DNA of 64,000 bases from an uncultured Eubacteriales bacterium (GCA_900316745.1 ONEB01000009.1:1-64000), one strand, 5' to 3'. Counted from the stretch's first letter, positions 43,951 to 53,273 are shown. Numbers and translations: made by a program. Notes: generated by a model from the letters alone, not told the origin.

Positions 43951-44818
43951 TCTGCTGCCGCCGCTGCGCAGACTCGCCGCGGTGCATGATCTGTCCGGAC
44001 TCGGCAAGTGCTCGCTCACGGTCGCGCTGCCCGTCGTCTCGGCGACCGGCGTGGAGTGCGCCTGCATCCCCACGGCGGTGCTCAGCACGCACACGGGCGA
44101 GTTCACCGGCTGGACGCTGCGCGATCTGCACGAGGACATGGTGCCCGTGGCGCGCCACTGGGCGACGACCGGCGCTGTGTTCGACGGGATCTATTCCGGC
44201 TATCTCGCCACGCCCGAGCAGACCGAGGCGCTGCGCGAGATCATCCGCCTGCTGCGCAGACCCGGCGCGCATGTGATCGTCGATCCCGTCATGGCGGACA
44301 ACGGCAGCTATTATTCCAATCTGGACGACCGTATGTGCCGCGCCTTCCGCGCGCTGCTTTCCGACGCCGATGTCATCACGCCCAACGTCACGGAGGCGGC
44401 GCTCCTCGCCGATCTGGAATACCGCCACGAGGGGCATGACGAGGCGTATCTCCGCCGCCTGTGCGAAAAGCTCGCGGCGCTCGGAGCCAAAACCGTCGTC
44501 ATCACCGGCGTCCGCCCCGAAAAAGGGAAGATCGGCAATCTCGCCTACGACGCCGGGACCGACCATCTCCGCGTGTGCGTCCATGACGCGCATCCCGGCC
44601 TCTTTTACGGCACGGGCGATATCTTCACGTCCTCGCTCGCGGCGCTGCTCGTGCGCGGCGCAGGGCTCGATGACGCGCTGCGCGTCGCCGGCGACTTTAC
44701 GGACGCGTGCATCTGCCGCAGTCTCCGCCATGATACGCCCCGCCGCTTCGGCGTGGACTTCGAGGGCGCGCTGCCGGATTATATCCGAGCCGTAGAGGCG
44801 CTGTTTCCGTTAACATAA
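43943..44818 (+). CDS. pdxY: Pyridoxal/pyridoxamine kinase-like protein (PfkB/ribokinase superfamily)
   Basis: A 291-residue kinase expected to phosphorylate vitamin B6 vitamers to pyridoxal phosphate in the cytoplasm. Landmarks: VHDLSGLGKCSLTVALPVVSATG at the start (substrate loop), IVDPVMADNGSYY, DVITPNVTEAALL, and GTGDIF with the catalytic Asp near residue 222. Length and motif order match PdxY/PdxK. It starts inside the end of the small upstream gene. A terminator follows 18 bases after the stop. The symbol is by family resemblance. Confidence 0.87.
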   Translation: MSDLLPPLRRLAAVHDLSGLGKCSLTVALPVVSATGVECACIPTAVLSTHTGEFTGWTLRDLHEDMVPVARHWATTGAVFDGIYSGYLATPEQTEALREIIRLLRRPGAHVIVDPVMADNGSYYSNLDDRMCRAFRALLSDADVITPNVTEAALLADLEYRHEGHDEAYLRRLCEKLAALGAKTVVITGVRPEKGKIGNLAYDAGTDHLRVCVHDAHPGLFYGTGDIFTSSLAALLVRGAGLDDALRVAGDFTDACICRSLRHDTPRRFGVDFEGALPDYIRAVEALFPLT

Positions 44819-44836
44819 CCATATTTACACCGTACC

Positions 44837-44870
44837 TGCCGGATCGCACCGCTCGATCCGGCAATTTTTT
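44837..44870 (+). terminator. Terminator of the pyridoxal kinase operon
   Basis: Perfect 10-bp stem TGCCGGATCG / CGATCCGGCA followed by A and six or more T residues. Confidence 0.9.
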
Positions 44871-45007
44871 GCGCAAAAAACATCTCACAAACCGTTTTTT
44901 GTGCTGAAATTGCGGACGACAGGTCTGACAAGTCGTCAAATCTGTTGAGCGTGAGGAATATTTTAAATTTTTTGTTACTAAAATGATAAGAATTTTCCCG
45001 AAAGAGG

Positions 45008-45036
45008 TTGACAATAACTTTGAAATATCGTATTAT
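45008..45036 (+). promoter_or_regulatory. Promoter of the MMPL/GLUG operon
   Basis: Perfect TTGACA (45008-45013), a 17-base spacer and TATTAT (45031-45036). Upstream inverted repeats CAAAAAAC/GTTTTTTG (44874-44901) and GACGAC/GTCGTC (44915-44937) could be regulatory. Confidence 0.75.
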
Positions 45037-45102
45037 ACATGCGATAAATTTTAATTTTTGTCATTCTTTTTTAAAAAAGATGTTTTATTTGGAGAGGCGA
45101 GT

Positions 45103-47580
45103 ATGAAAAAGACGTTCATGGAGCGCGTCGCATCCTTTATTGTTGACCGGCGCTATCTGTTCATTGTGCTGTTCATCGCAATGAGCATTTTTGCGATTTT
45201 TACGGCCGACAGCGTCCATGTGGATGAGGATCTGACGGACTATCTGCCCGAGGAAGCGGAAACGCGCCAGGGCCTGCAGATCATGGACTCTGAATTCATC
45301 ACCTACGGCACAGCCCGCGTGATGGTATCCAACGTGACCTATGAGCAAGCCGAGGAGATCGCCGAGATCCTGCGCGACGTCGACGGCGTCCGCGACGTGG
45401 TGCTCGAGCGGGACAATGCGCACTATGTCGGCGCGGCGGCGCTGTTCGATGTGACGTTCGACGGCGAGAAGCTGGAGGACGTGAGCATCCGCGGCATGGA
45501 GAACGTCCGCAACGCGCTGCGCAGCTATGATACATATATCTATACCGAAGTCGGCAACCCGACCGGCATCATCCTCGAAAAAGAAATGCGGATGGTGCTT
45601 GTCATCCTCATCATTATTATCATTCTGGTCCTGCTCCTCACGAGCAAGACCTATGCCGAGGTGCCGATCCTGCTCGTCACGTTCGGCGTGGCGGTCTGGC
45701 TGAACAAGGGCACGAACTACTGGTTCGGCGAGATCTCGTTCATCACGAACTCGATTGCGGCGGTGCTGCAGCTGGGGCTGGCGATCGACTATGCCATCAT
45801 CCTCTGCCACCACTACACCGAGGAGCGCGAGACACACGACGCGCACGACGCGGTCGTGCGGGCGCTCGCCCTCGGCATCCCCGAAATCAGCGCCTCGAGC
45901 CTGACGACCATCTCGGGTCTGCTGGCGCTGGCGTTCATGAAGATCAAGATCGGCTCCGACATGAGCTTCGTGCTCATCAAGGCCATCGTGATCAGCATGC
46001 TCACGGTGTTCCTGCTCATGCCGGCGCTGCTGCTGCTTATGAGCCCGCTGCTCGACAAGAGCCACCACAAGAGCTTCCTGCCGAAGATCAGCGCCTGGGG
46101 CCGCTTCACGGTCAAGACGCGCTACATCGTGCCGCCGATTTTCGTCGCTATTCTGATCGCCGGGGCGATCCTCTCCAACCACTGCCCATACGTGTTCGGT
46201 TACAGCACGCTGGACACGATGAAGCAGAACGAATACAAGCTCAGCGAAAAGAAGATCAACTCCACGTTCGGCGAGGTCAACGAGGTCGCGCTCATCATCC
46301 CGTTCACGGACTATGAGACCGAGGCGTCGCTGCTTGCGGAGCTCAATGAGCTCGACGGCATTGACGAGATCATCGCCCTTGCGGGCACCGAGGCGAAGGA
46401 CGGCTACACGATCACGCAGTCGCTCTCGCCGCGCGAGTTTGCCGAGCTCACGGACATCGACATCAGCGTTTCCCGCGCGGCCTACACCGCCTACTGCACG
46501 CAGAACGACAGCGTGACGCAGGCGCTGGGGCAGCTCGTGGACCTGTCGAACATCGACAATACCACCGTCCCGCTCATCGACATGATCAAGTTCCTGTATG
46601 ACCAGCGCGAGGTCTACCAGTCGCGCATCGACGAGGGACTCATGGAGGATCTCGAGGAGATCTATGATGAACTCATCGACGCGGAGCGCCAGCTCCACAC
46701 CGAGAACTACTCCCGCATGGTCCTGCGGCTGAACCTCCCGGTCGAGAGCGAAGAGACGTATGATTATCTCGCCGTCATCAAGGGCGTGACCGGGAAGTAC
46801 TACCCCGAGAGCTACTTCGTCGGGGAGTCTGCGAAGGATAAGGACTTTGCCTCCGCCTTCGGCGAGGATAACAAGCTCATCAGCATCCTCACGCTGGTCT
46901 TCGTCGTGGCGATCCTGCTGATGACGTTCCGCAGCGTGGCGCTGCCGGTGCTGCTGATCCTGGTCATCCAGGGCTCGGTGTGGATCAACTTCTCGTTCCC
47001 GACGATCATGCACCACAATCTGTACTTCTTAGCGTACCTGATCGTCAGTGCCATCATGATGGGCGCGAACATCGACTACGCCATCGTCATCTCCAACCGC
47101 TACTTACAGCTCAAAGAGCGGATGAACTACAAGGACGCCATGGTCGAGGCGCTGAATCTCGCGTTCCCGACCGTAATGACCTCCGGTACCATCCTCGCCG
47201 CGGCGGGCTTTGCCATCGGCATCCTGTCGTCGGAAAACACCGTGGCCTCCATCGGCATCTGCCTCGGCCGCGGAACGCTGATCTCCATGCTGCTGGTTCT
47301 GGGCGTTCTGCCGCAGATCCTGCTGCTGGGAGACTCCATCGTGGAGAAGACCTCGTTCAATGTCGGCTGGTCCAGGCCGAAACGCCATATCAACGGCGTC
47401 ATGCGGGTCGACGGCCGCGTCCGCGGCTACGTCAACGGCTACATCGACGCCGAGGTCCGCGGCATCATCCGGGGCACGATGGACGCATCCGTAAACAATG
47501 CGGCACTTGCGGAGAGTTCCGCCGCAGATGCCGAAACAGAATCCAATGAAAGGGGGGAGTTTGATGAAGAACATGCGTAA
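45103..47580 (+). CDS. MMPL/RND-superfamily transporter
   Basis: An 825-residue, ~12-TM protein built as two repeated halves, each with one TM, a large extracytoplasmic loop and a five-TM sterol-sensing-like bundle. Conserved charged TM motifs include GLAIDYAIILCHHYTEERE (first half) and GANIDYAIVISNRYLQLK (second half), typical of MMPL/HpnN-like lipid or hydrophobic-molecule exporters. ATG 45103 follows GGAGAGG and starts right before TM1. The C-terminus after the last TM is about 90 residues. It overlaps the giant GLUG protein gene by 17 bases, so the two are co-expressed. The substrate is unknown. Confidence 0.92.
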   Translation: MKKTFMERVASFIVDRRYLFIVLFIAMSIFAIFTADSVHVDEDLTDYLPEEAETRQGLQIMDSEFITYGTARVMVSNVTYEQAEEIAEILRDVDGVRDVVLERDNAHYVGAAALFDVTFDGEKLEDVSIRGMENVRNALRSYDTYIYTEVGNPTGIILEKEMRMVLVILIIIIILVLLLTSKTYAEVPILLVTFGVAVWLNKGTNYWFGEISFITNSIAAVLQLGLAIDYAIILCHHYTEERETHDAHDAVVRALALGIPEISASSLTTISGLLALAFMKIKIGSDMSFVLIKAIVISMLTVFLLMPALLLLMSPLLDKSHHKSFLPKISAWGRFTVKTRYIVPPIFVAILIAGAILSNHCPYVFGYSTLDTMKQNEYKLSEKKINSTFGEVNEVALIIPFTDYETEASLLAELNELDGIDEIIALAGTEAKDGYTITQSLSPREFAELTDIDISVSRAAYTAYCTQNDSVTQALGQLVDLSNIDNTTVPLIDMIKFLYDQREVYQSRIDEGLMEDLEEIYDELIDAERQLHTENYSRMVLRLNLPVESEETYDYLAVIKGVTGKYYPESYFVGESAKDKDFASAFGEDNKLISILTLVFVVAILLMTFRSVALPVLLILVIQGSVWINFSFPTIMHHNLYFLAYLIVSAIMMGANIDYAIVISNRYLQLKERMNYKDAMVEALNLAFPTVMTSGTILAAAGFAIGILSSENTVASIGICLGRGTLISMLLVLGVLPQILLLGDSIVEKTSFNVGWSRPKRHINGVMRVDGRVRGYVNGYIDAEVRGIIRGTMDASVNNAALAESSAADAETESNERGEFDEEHA

Positions 47581-50500
47581 CGCCAGACGCGCCATCGCGC
47601 TGGTGCTCGTGATCGTGCTCGCCGTCCTCATGGGCGCCGGCAGCCAGAAATCAGACCCCTCTACAATCCATATCCGCAACGCGGAGGATCTGCACGAGCT
47701 GAGCGTCGCCTGCAAGTACGACGCCTACTCCCGCGACAAGACCGTTCTTCTGGAGAACGACATCGATCTCACCGACGCCGAATTTACCCCGATCCCGACG
47801 TTCGGCGGCACGTTCAACGGTCAGGGCCACACCATCAGCGGCCTGTCGCTCTCCGGCGACGGCGCGCACATGGGCCTGTTCCGCTACATCCAGTCCGGCG
47901 GCACCGTGCAGGATCTGAATGTCAGCGGCACGGTGGACTCCGCCGGCACGCTCACGGAGATCGGCGCCATCGTCGGCACCAACATGGGTACCGTCACCGG
48001 CTGCAACTTCTCCGGCTCGATCAGCGGCAAGAACAACGTCGGCGGCATCGCCGGCACGAACGAATCCACGGGCATGATCTACAACTGCAAGTCCGAGGGC
48101 TTCGTCGCAGGTGACCACTATGTCGGCGGTACGGTCGGCCAGAACCTCGGCACCGTTTCCTACTGCTCCAACACGGCAGGCGTGAACGTGAACACCGAGG
48201 ACGTCTCCGTTGAGACGCTCGACGAGATCAGCCTCTCCGACGAGAACGAGGATGAGGGCAAGGCTGCCAACACCTCCACCGACGTCGGCGGCATCGTGGG
48301 CTTCTCCTCCGGCGTCGTCATCGGCTGCACGAACTGGGGCACGGTCGGCTTCCAGCATGTGGGCTATAACATCGGCGGCATCGCCGGCCGCCAGAGCGGC
48401 CTCGTCACGGGCTGCACGAACTGGGGCACCGCACTCGGCCGCAAGGACGTCGGCGGCATCGTCGGCCAGATGGAGCCCTACATCGAGCTCGACTCCGGCG
48501 CAGGCTCCATCGGCAAGATGGAGCAGGATCTCAATACCCTGCATGACCAGATGAACGTCCTGCTCGGACACACCGGCGCCGCCGCCTCCGATATGAGCGC
48601 GACGCTCGGCTCCATCAGCGCCGCTGCCGGCAGAGCCACCGAGCATGCCCGTGTCGTCGCCGATCACACGATGGACTACGTCGACGAGACGGGCGATACC
48701 GTCAATGAGCTGATGGTGCGCATCAACACCTCCGAGAAGATGGTCGCTCCCGCGATCACCGAGTTCTCGCAGGGCAGCATCCAGCTTGAGACCGCAACGG
48801 GCTATTTCGCCAACGGCTTTGACTATCTCGACGCCGTGGACGAGATGAGCGATGCGGATAAGACCAGCTTCAAATCCTCCGCGAATGACCTCTCCACCTC
48901 CACGGATAAGCTCAACGCCTCGATGGCGTATCTCGGCTGGCTGATGAAAGCCGCCGACAACGCCTACGGCACCGGCAACTATGACCTGGAGTCCGAGCGC
49001 CCCGACAGCTGGGAGCGCGACGCCGAGGAGTACGGCTATGAGTATAACCCGGACGCGCTCACGACTTATGAGACCATTCGCGACGCCATGCTGCGCGGAG
49101 CGGGCGACGCCTCCTCCGCTGCAGGCGCGATCTCCGGTGACGTGTCCACGATGACCAAGGTCATCAACACCTACTACCTCACCGAGGACGCCGACGGCAA
49201 CACCCGCATGGACAATATGAGCGCGGCGTTCAACAGCGCGTTCGATTCGCTCAAAAAGTCCACCGGACACCTCAGCACCGGCATGAGCTACCTCGACCAG
49301 ATGGCGGCGTATCTCTCCGGCAATGAGACGCTGTCCGTGCCGACCGTGGACAGCGACTACCGCACCGAGATGGAGGGCATGTTCGATGAGCTGAGCTCCA
49401 TTTCCTCGGGCCTGTCCCGTCTCGCCACGCAGACGGCCAACTACTCCAATCTCATCATCAGCGACATGCGCGCCGTGAACGATACGTTCAACGTCGTCAT
49501 GCTCGACCTCTGCGATATCCTGCAGCTCGCGCTCGATCCGGACGCGAAGGATATCATCGAGGACGTCTCCGAAGAGGACTATGCCACCATCACCACCGGC
49601 AAGGTGTACAGCTGCCAGAATTACGGCACGGCTGACGGCGATGTGGCCGTCGGCGGCATCGCCGGCACGATGGCGATCGAATATGACTTCGATCCCGAGA
49701 GCGACTCCACCATCCTCTCCGAGACCTCGCTCACCAGCAAATACTTCACCAAGTGCGTCCTCATGGACTCCAAGAACTACGGCACCGCCGTCTCCCGCAA
49801 GGACTACTCCGGCGGCATCTGCGGTGAATCCGATCTCGGCGTCATCGTCGGCTGCGAGGGCTACGGTACGTCCGAGAGCACGCTCGGCAATTATGTCGGC
49901 GGCATCGCGGGCCTGAGCAAGGGCAGCATCCGTGACTGCTATGCCAAGTGCGAGCTCACCGGCGAGAACTACGTCGGCGGCGTCGCGGGCTTCGGCAAGA
50001 ACATCTCCGGCTGCTCCACGCTCATGAACCTGAACGCGGACGGCAACTGCGTCGGCGCCATCGCCGGCGAGCTGGACGAGGAAGGCGAGGCCAGCTCCAA
50101 CTACTTCGTGCATGAGTCCGCCGCCGGCATCGACGGCATCAGCTACGAGGGCAAGGCTGAAGCGCTCAGCTATGAGGACTTCATGAAGCGCGACGGCGTC
50201 CCCGCCGAGTTCAGCAGCTTCACCGCCACGTTCACCGCCAACGGGGAAGTGGTAAAGACCATCGTCTTTGCCTACGGCGCCTCCATCGACGAGAGCGAGA
50301 TCCCCGAGTGCCCGGTCGTGGAGGGCAACTACGGCAGATGGCCCGATTTCGATTACAACAACCTGACGTTCGACGTGGAGATCCGCGCCGAATATACGGA
50401 GAGCGCCTCGTCCGTCTCGGGCGACCTGCTCAATGACGACGGAACGCCCGTCGTGATCCTCGAGGGCGTGTTCGATCCCGCCGCCAAGGCAGTCGTGACG

Positions 50501-53131
50501 CCGTCCAATATCGAGGGCCCCGAGGTCACCGGCGACCGCGATCTGATCGCCAAGTACGATGTGCGTGTCGAAAACGACTCGCTGGCCGAGGACGCCGACC
50601 GCGACGTTTCCGTGCGTGTGAACGTCCCCAAGGGCGGCAGCTACAACGTCTATACCTACCGCGACGGCAGATGGGACAGCGTGTCCTACACGCGCGACGG
50701 CAGCTACCTCGTCTTTGAGCAGCCGAACCGCGACATCACCTTTGCCGTGACGAAATCCAAGCGCAGCCCGCTGCTGTACATCCTGCTGGGTCTCGCGCTC
50801 TGCGCGCTGCTCGTCGGCGGCATCCGCGCGCTGATGAAGCGCCGCCGCAAGACCGACGAGACGCAATCGGAAGTCCCCGCGCCCGACACGCTCGCGCCGG
50901 AGACCGACCGCTTCACTGAAGTGGAGGATACCGACGCCAGAATCAGCGAAACCGCTCCCGAAGTGGAGCCGGCAGAAGCTATGATCGACGAGACTATCCC
51001 CGAAGTGGAGGATGTGGAAGTCAAGATCGCCGAGATCGAGCCCGAAGCGGAGCCGGTCGAGGCGGAGATCGGCGGCTTCGTCCCCGATGCGGAGGATGTG
51101 GAAGTCGAGATCCCTGAGATCGAGCCCGAGATCGAGACGCCGTCCGTCGAGGCCGAAGCGCCCGAGATCGAGACGCCGTCCGTCGAGATCGAAGCACCCG
51201 AGATCGCGGCTGAGACGCCCGACGTGAACGTCGAAGCGCCGGTCGCGGCAGCCGCAGCGACGGTCGCCGCCGCAGCAGCCGCCGAGGCTGCAAAGCCCGA
51301 AAAGAAGCGCGGACTCTTCTCGTTCCTGCGCCGCAGAGACAAGAAGACCGCACCCGCCGAGGAAGCGGTCGAGGAGATCGCGAAGGCAGCTGAGGCCGAG
51401 ACGGCCGAGGCCGCTGAGGCCGCCGTCGAAAGCGCGGACGAGGTCGATCTGGAGGCGCTCGTGAACGAGGCGTTCGAGACCGTCGAGACCGCCGAGGCGG
51501 ATTCGTTTGACCGCTTCATCTCCGAGACCCGCAGCGAGCCCGAAGCCGCTGCTGAGGTTGAGGCGCCTGAGGTCGAGGTCGAGACGCCCGCCGTCGAGGT
51601 CGAAGCGCCCGAGGTCGAAATCGAGACGCCCGCCGTCGAGGTCGAAGTGCCCGAGGTCGAGATCGAGACGCCTGCCGTCGAGGCTGAAATTCCCGAAGTT
51701 GAGATCGAGGCTCCGGCTGCTGAAGCCGAAGCGCCGGTCGAGGCAGCTGCCGCTGCGGTCGCCGCAGCAGCTGTGACGGCTGCAAAGCCCGAAAAGAAGC
51801 GCGGATTCTTCTCGTTCCTGCGCCGGAAGCATCCGGAGGAAGCTCCGGTCGTCGAAGCCGAAGCGCCCGAGGCCAATGAACCCGAGGCAGAAGTACCCGC
51901 CGTCGAGGTCGAAGTGCCCGAGGTCGAGATCGAGACGCCCGCCGTCGAGGTCGAGGCTCCCGAGGTCGAGGTCGAGACGCCCGCCGTCGAGGTCGAGGCG
52001 CCCGAGGTCGAGATCGAGACGCCCGCCGTCGAGGTCGAGGCGCCCGAGGTCGAGATCGAGACGCCCGCCGTTGCGGTCGAGGTGCCTGAGGTCGAGGTCG
52101 AGACGCCCGCCGTCGAGGTCGAGGCGCCCGAGGTCGAGGTCGAGACGCCCGCCGTCGAGGTTGAAGTGCCCGAGATCGAGGTCGAGACGCCCGCCGTCGA
52201 GGTTGAAGTACCCGAGGTCGAAGTCGAGACGCCCGCAGCAGAGCCCACGAGCCTGGAGACGTTCATCGCGAACATCCGCAGCTCGATCGCGGATCTGCCG
52301 GCAGACACCACGGTCGTGGAGACGGCCGACGATGAGATCCCGCTCGCCGCTGTCCCGTATGTCGAGCCTGAGACGCCCGCCGTCGAGGTGAAGGCTGAGC
52401 CCGTCGTCGATGAGATTCCGCTGGTCGCTGTCCCGTACGTCGAGCCGGAAGCGCCCGCCGCCGAAGTCGAGACGCCCGCAGCAGAGCCCACGAGCCTGGA
52501 GACGTTCATTGCGAACATCCGCAGCTCGATTGCGGATCTGCCGGCAGACGCCACGGTCGTGGAGACTGCCCCCGATGAGATCCCGCTCGCCGCAGTCCCG
52601 TACGTTGAGCCTGAGACGCCCGCCGTCGAGGTGAAGGCTGAGCCCGCCCACGACGAGATTCCGCTGGTCGCTGTCCCGTACGTCGAGCCCGAGACGCCCG
52701 CCGTCGAGGTGAAGGCTGAGCCCGCCCACGACGAGGTTCCGCTGATTGCGGTGCCGTACGTCGAGGAGCAGCCTGCCGTCGACACCACGAGCCTGGATAA
52801 CTTCATCGCCAGCATCCGCGGCACGATCGCCGAGATTCCGACCGAAGCGCCCGCAGTCGAAGTTCCGGTCGCTGAAGCCGAGGTTCCCGCGGCTGCGGAG
52901 GTCGAGACCGAAAGCCATGAGTCTCTGGATGACGTGATCCGCTTCGTGCGTGAGACCTGCGCCGATGTGGAGCGCAGCCAGAGCCCGGCAGAGGAGAGCC
53001 ACGAATCGCTTGACGAGCTGATCGAGCAGGTGCGCGGCACGATCTCCAGTGTGAAGGCCGAGCCGACCACCGATTCGCTGGACGATGTGATCCGGTATGT
53101 CAAGGACAATCTGCCCGACGACAAGGCGTGA
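47564..53131 (+). CDS. Giant GLUG-repeat transmembrane protein with repetitive cytoplasmic tail
   Basis: An 1855-residue membrane protein. Signal anchor at about 8-30. The ectodomain (about 35-1065) has several GLUG-like repeats (GGIAGTN..., YVGGTVGQN, NVGGIAG) in two blocks (near 110-300 and 720-840), separated by a helical stretch of about 350 residues. TM2 lies near 1068-1091 (LLYILLGLALCALLVGGI), followed by KRRRK, so by the positive-inside rule the C-terminal ~760 residues are cytoplasmic. That tail is acidic and disordered-looking: PAVEVEAPEVEIET 14-residue repeats, two KPEKKRG(L/F)FSFLRR patches, VPYVEPE and SLDxxIxxIR motifs. ATG 47564 follows GGGGGGAG inside the MMPL gene end. I know no family with this whole architecture. 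Confidence 0.85.
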   Translation: MKNMRNARRAIALVLVIVLAVLMGAGSQKSDPSTIHIRNAEDLHELSVACKYDAYSRDKTVLLENDIDLTDAEFTPIPTFGGTFNGQGHTISGLSLSGDGAHMGLFRYIQSGGTVQDLNVSGTVDSAGTLTEIGAIVGTNMGTVTGCNFSGSISGKNNVGGIAGTNESTGMIYNCKSEGFVAGDHYVGGTVGQNLGTVSYCSNTAGVNVNTEDVSVETLDEISLSDENEDEGKAANTSTDVGGIVGFSSGVVIGCTNWGTVGFQHVGYNIGGIAGRQSGLVTGCTNWGTALGRKDVGGIVGQMEPYIELDSGAGSIGKMEQDLNTLHDQMNVLLGHTGAAASDMSATLGSISAAAGRATEHARVVADHTMDYVDETGDTVNELMVRINTSEKMVAPAITEFSQGSIQLETATGYFANGFDYLDAVDEMSDADKTSFKSSANDLSTSTDKLNASMAYLGWLMKAADNAYGTGNYDLESERPDSWERDAEEYGYEYNPDALTTYETIRDAMLRGAGDASSAAGAISGDVSTMTKVINTYYLTEDADGNTRMDNMSAAFNSAFDSLKKSTGHLSTGMSYLDQMAAYLSGNETLSVPTVDSDYRTEMEGMFDELSSISSGLSRLATQTANYSNLIISDMRAVNDTFNVVMLDLCDILQLALDPDAKDIIEDVSEEDYATITTGKVYSCQNYGTADGDVAVGGIAGTMAIEYDFDPESDSTILSETSLTSKYFTKCVLMDSKNYGTAVSRKDYSGGICGESDLGVIVGCEGYGTSESTLGNYVGGIAGLSKGSIRDCYAKCELTGENYVGGVAGFGKNISGCSTLMNLNADGNCVGAIAGELDEEGEASSNYFVHESAAGIDGISYEGKAEALSYEDFMKRDGVPAEFSSFTATFTANGEVVKTIVFAYGASIDESEIPECPVVEGNYGRWPDFDYNNLTFDVEIRAEYTESASSVSGDLLNDDGTPVVILEGVFDPAAKAVVTPSNIEGPEVTGDRDLIAKYDVRVENDSLAEDADRDVSVRVNVPKGGSYNVYTYRDGRWDSVSYTRDGSYLVFEQPNRDITFAVTKSKRSPLLYILLGLALCALLVGGIRALMKRRRKTDETQSEVPAPDTLAPETDRFTEVEDTDARISETAPEVEPAEAMIDETIPEVEDVEVKIAEIEPEAEPVEAEIGGFVPDAEDVEVEIPEIEPEIETPSVEAEAPEIETPSVEIEAPEIAAETPDVNVEAPVAAAAATVAAAAAAEAAKPEKKRGLFSFLRRRDKKTAPAEEAVEEIAKAAEAETAEAAEAAVESADEVDLEALVNEAFETVETAEADSFDRFISETRSEPEAAAEVEAPEVEVETPAVEVEAPEVEIETPAVEVEVPEVEIETPAVEAEIPEVEIEAPAAEAEAPVEAAAAAVAAAAVTAAKPEKKRGFFSFLRRKHPEEAPVVEAEAPEANEPEAEVPAVEVEVPEVEIETPAVEVEAPEVEVETPAVEVEAPEVEIETPAVEVEAPEVEIETPAVAVEVPEVEVETPAVEVEAPEVEVETPAVEVEVPEIEVETPAVEVEVPEVEVETPAAEPTSLETFIANIRSSIADLPADTTVVETADDEIPLAAVPYVEPETPAVEVKAEPVVDEIPLVAVPYVEPEAPAAEVETPAAEPTSLETFIANIRSSIADLPADATVVETAPDEIPLAAVPYVEPETPAVEVKAEPAHDEIPLVAVPYVEPETPAVEVKAEPAHDEVPLIAVPYVEEQPAVDTTSLDNFIASIRGTIAEIPTEAPAVEVPVAEAEVPAAAEVETESHESLDDVIRFVRETCADVERSQSPAEESHESLDELIEQVRGTISSVKAEPTTDSLDDVIRYVKDNLPDDKA
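51541..52240 (+). repeat. 42-base in-frame repeats encoding (V/P)EVE-type units
   Basis: Two blocks (about 51550-51720 and 51890-52240) of a 42-base, 14-residue unit (PAVEVEAPEVEIET and close variants), about 4 and 8 copies. Conserved codons across units suggest recent expansion by slippage or unequal exchange. Confidence 0.88.
52229..52714 (+). repeat. 243-base tandem duplication in the tail-coding region
   Basis: Two adjacent 243-base units start at 52229 and 52472. Each encodes TPAAEPTSLETFIANIRS, then VETA/VETAP, then two VPYVEPE motifs. The copies are highly similar at the DNA level, so the duplication is recent. Confidence 0.85.
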
Positions 53132-53151
53132 TACCCCGCATAAACCAATCA

Positions 53152-53192
53152 AAAATGCCCGCATCTGTTGAATGAGATGCGGGCATTTCTTT
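53152..53192 (+). terminator. Terminator of the MMPL/GLUG operon
   Basis: Perfect stem AAATGCCCGCATCT / AGATGCGGGCATTT followed by CTTTT. Confidence 0.88.
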
Positions 53193-53273
53193 TCAGATTG
53201 TACACTATTACTATTTTGGAACGGCCTGTTTTGAGCGTTCTTTCAAAAAAGAGGTTAGCATCAGGCAACTTAG

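Noticed and set aside
51890..52240. CRISPR-like regular repeat array
   Set aside because: The 42-base period is in frame, has no unique spacers and encodes a protein repeat.
47651..53164. An 1837-codon open frame on the minus strand opposite the GLUG protein, plus an 814-codon frame at 50704-53148
   Set aside because: Both mirror the repeats of the plus-strand gene (LDLDGGR and STSGAST runs) and lack starts with ribosome sites.
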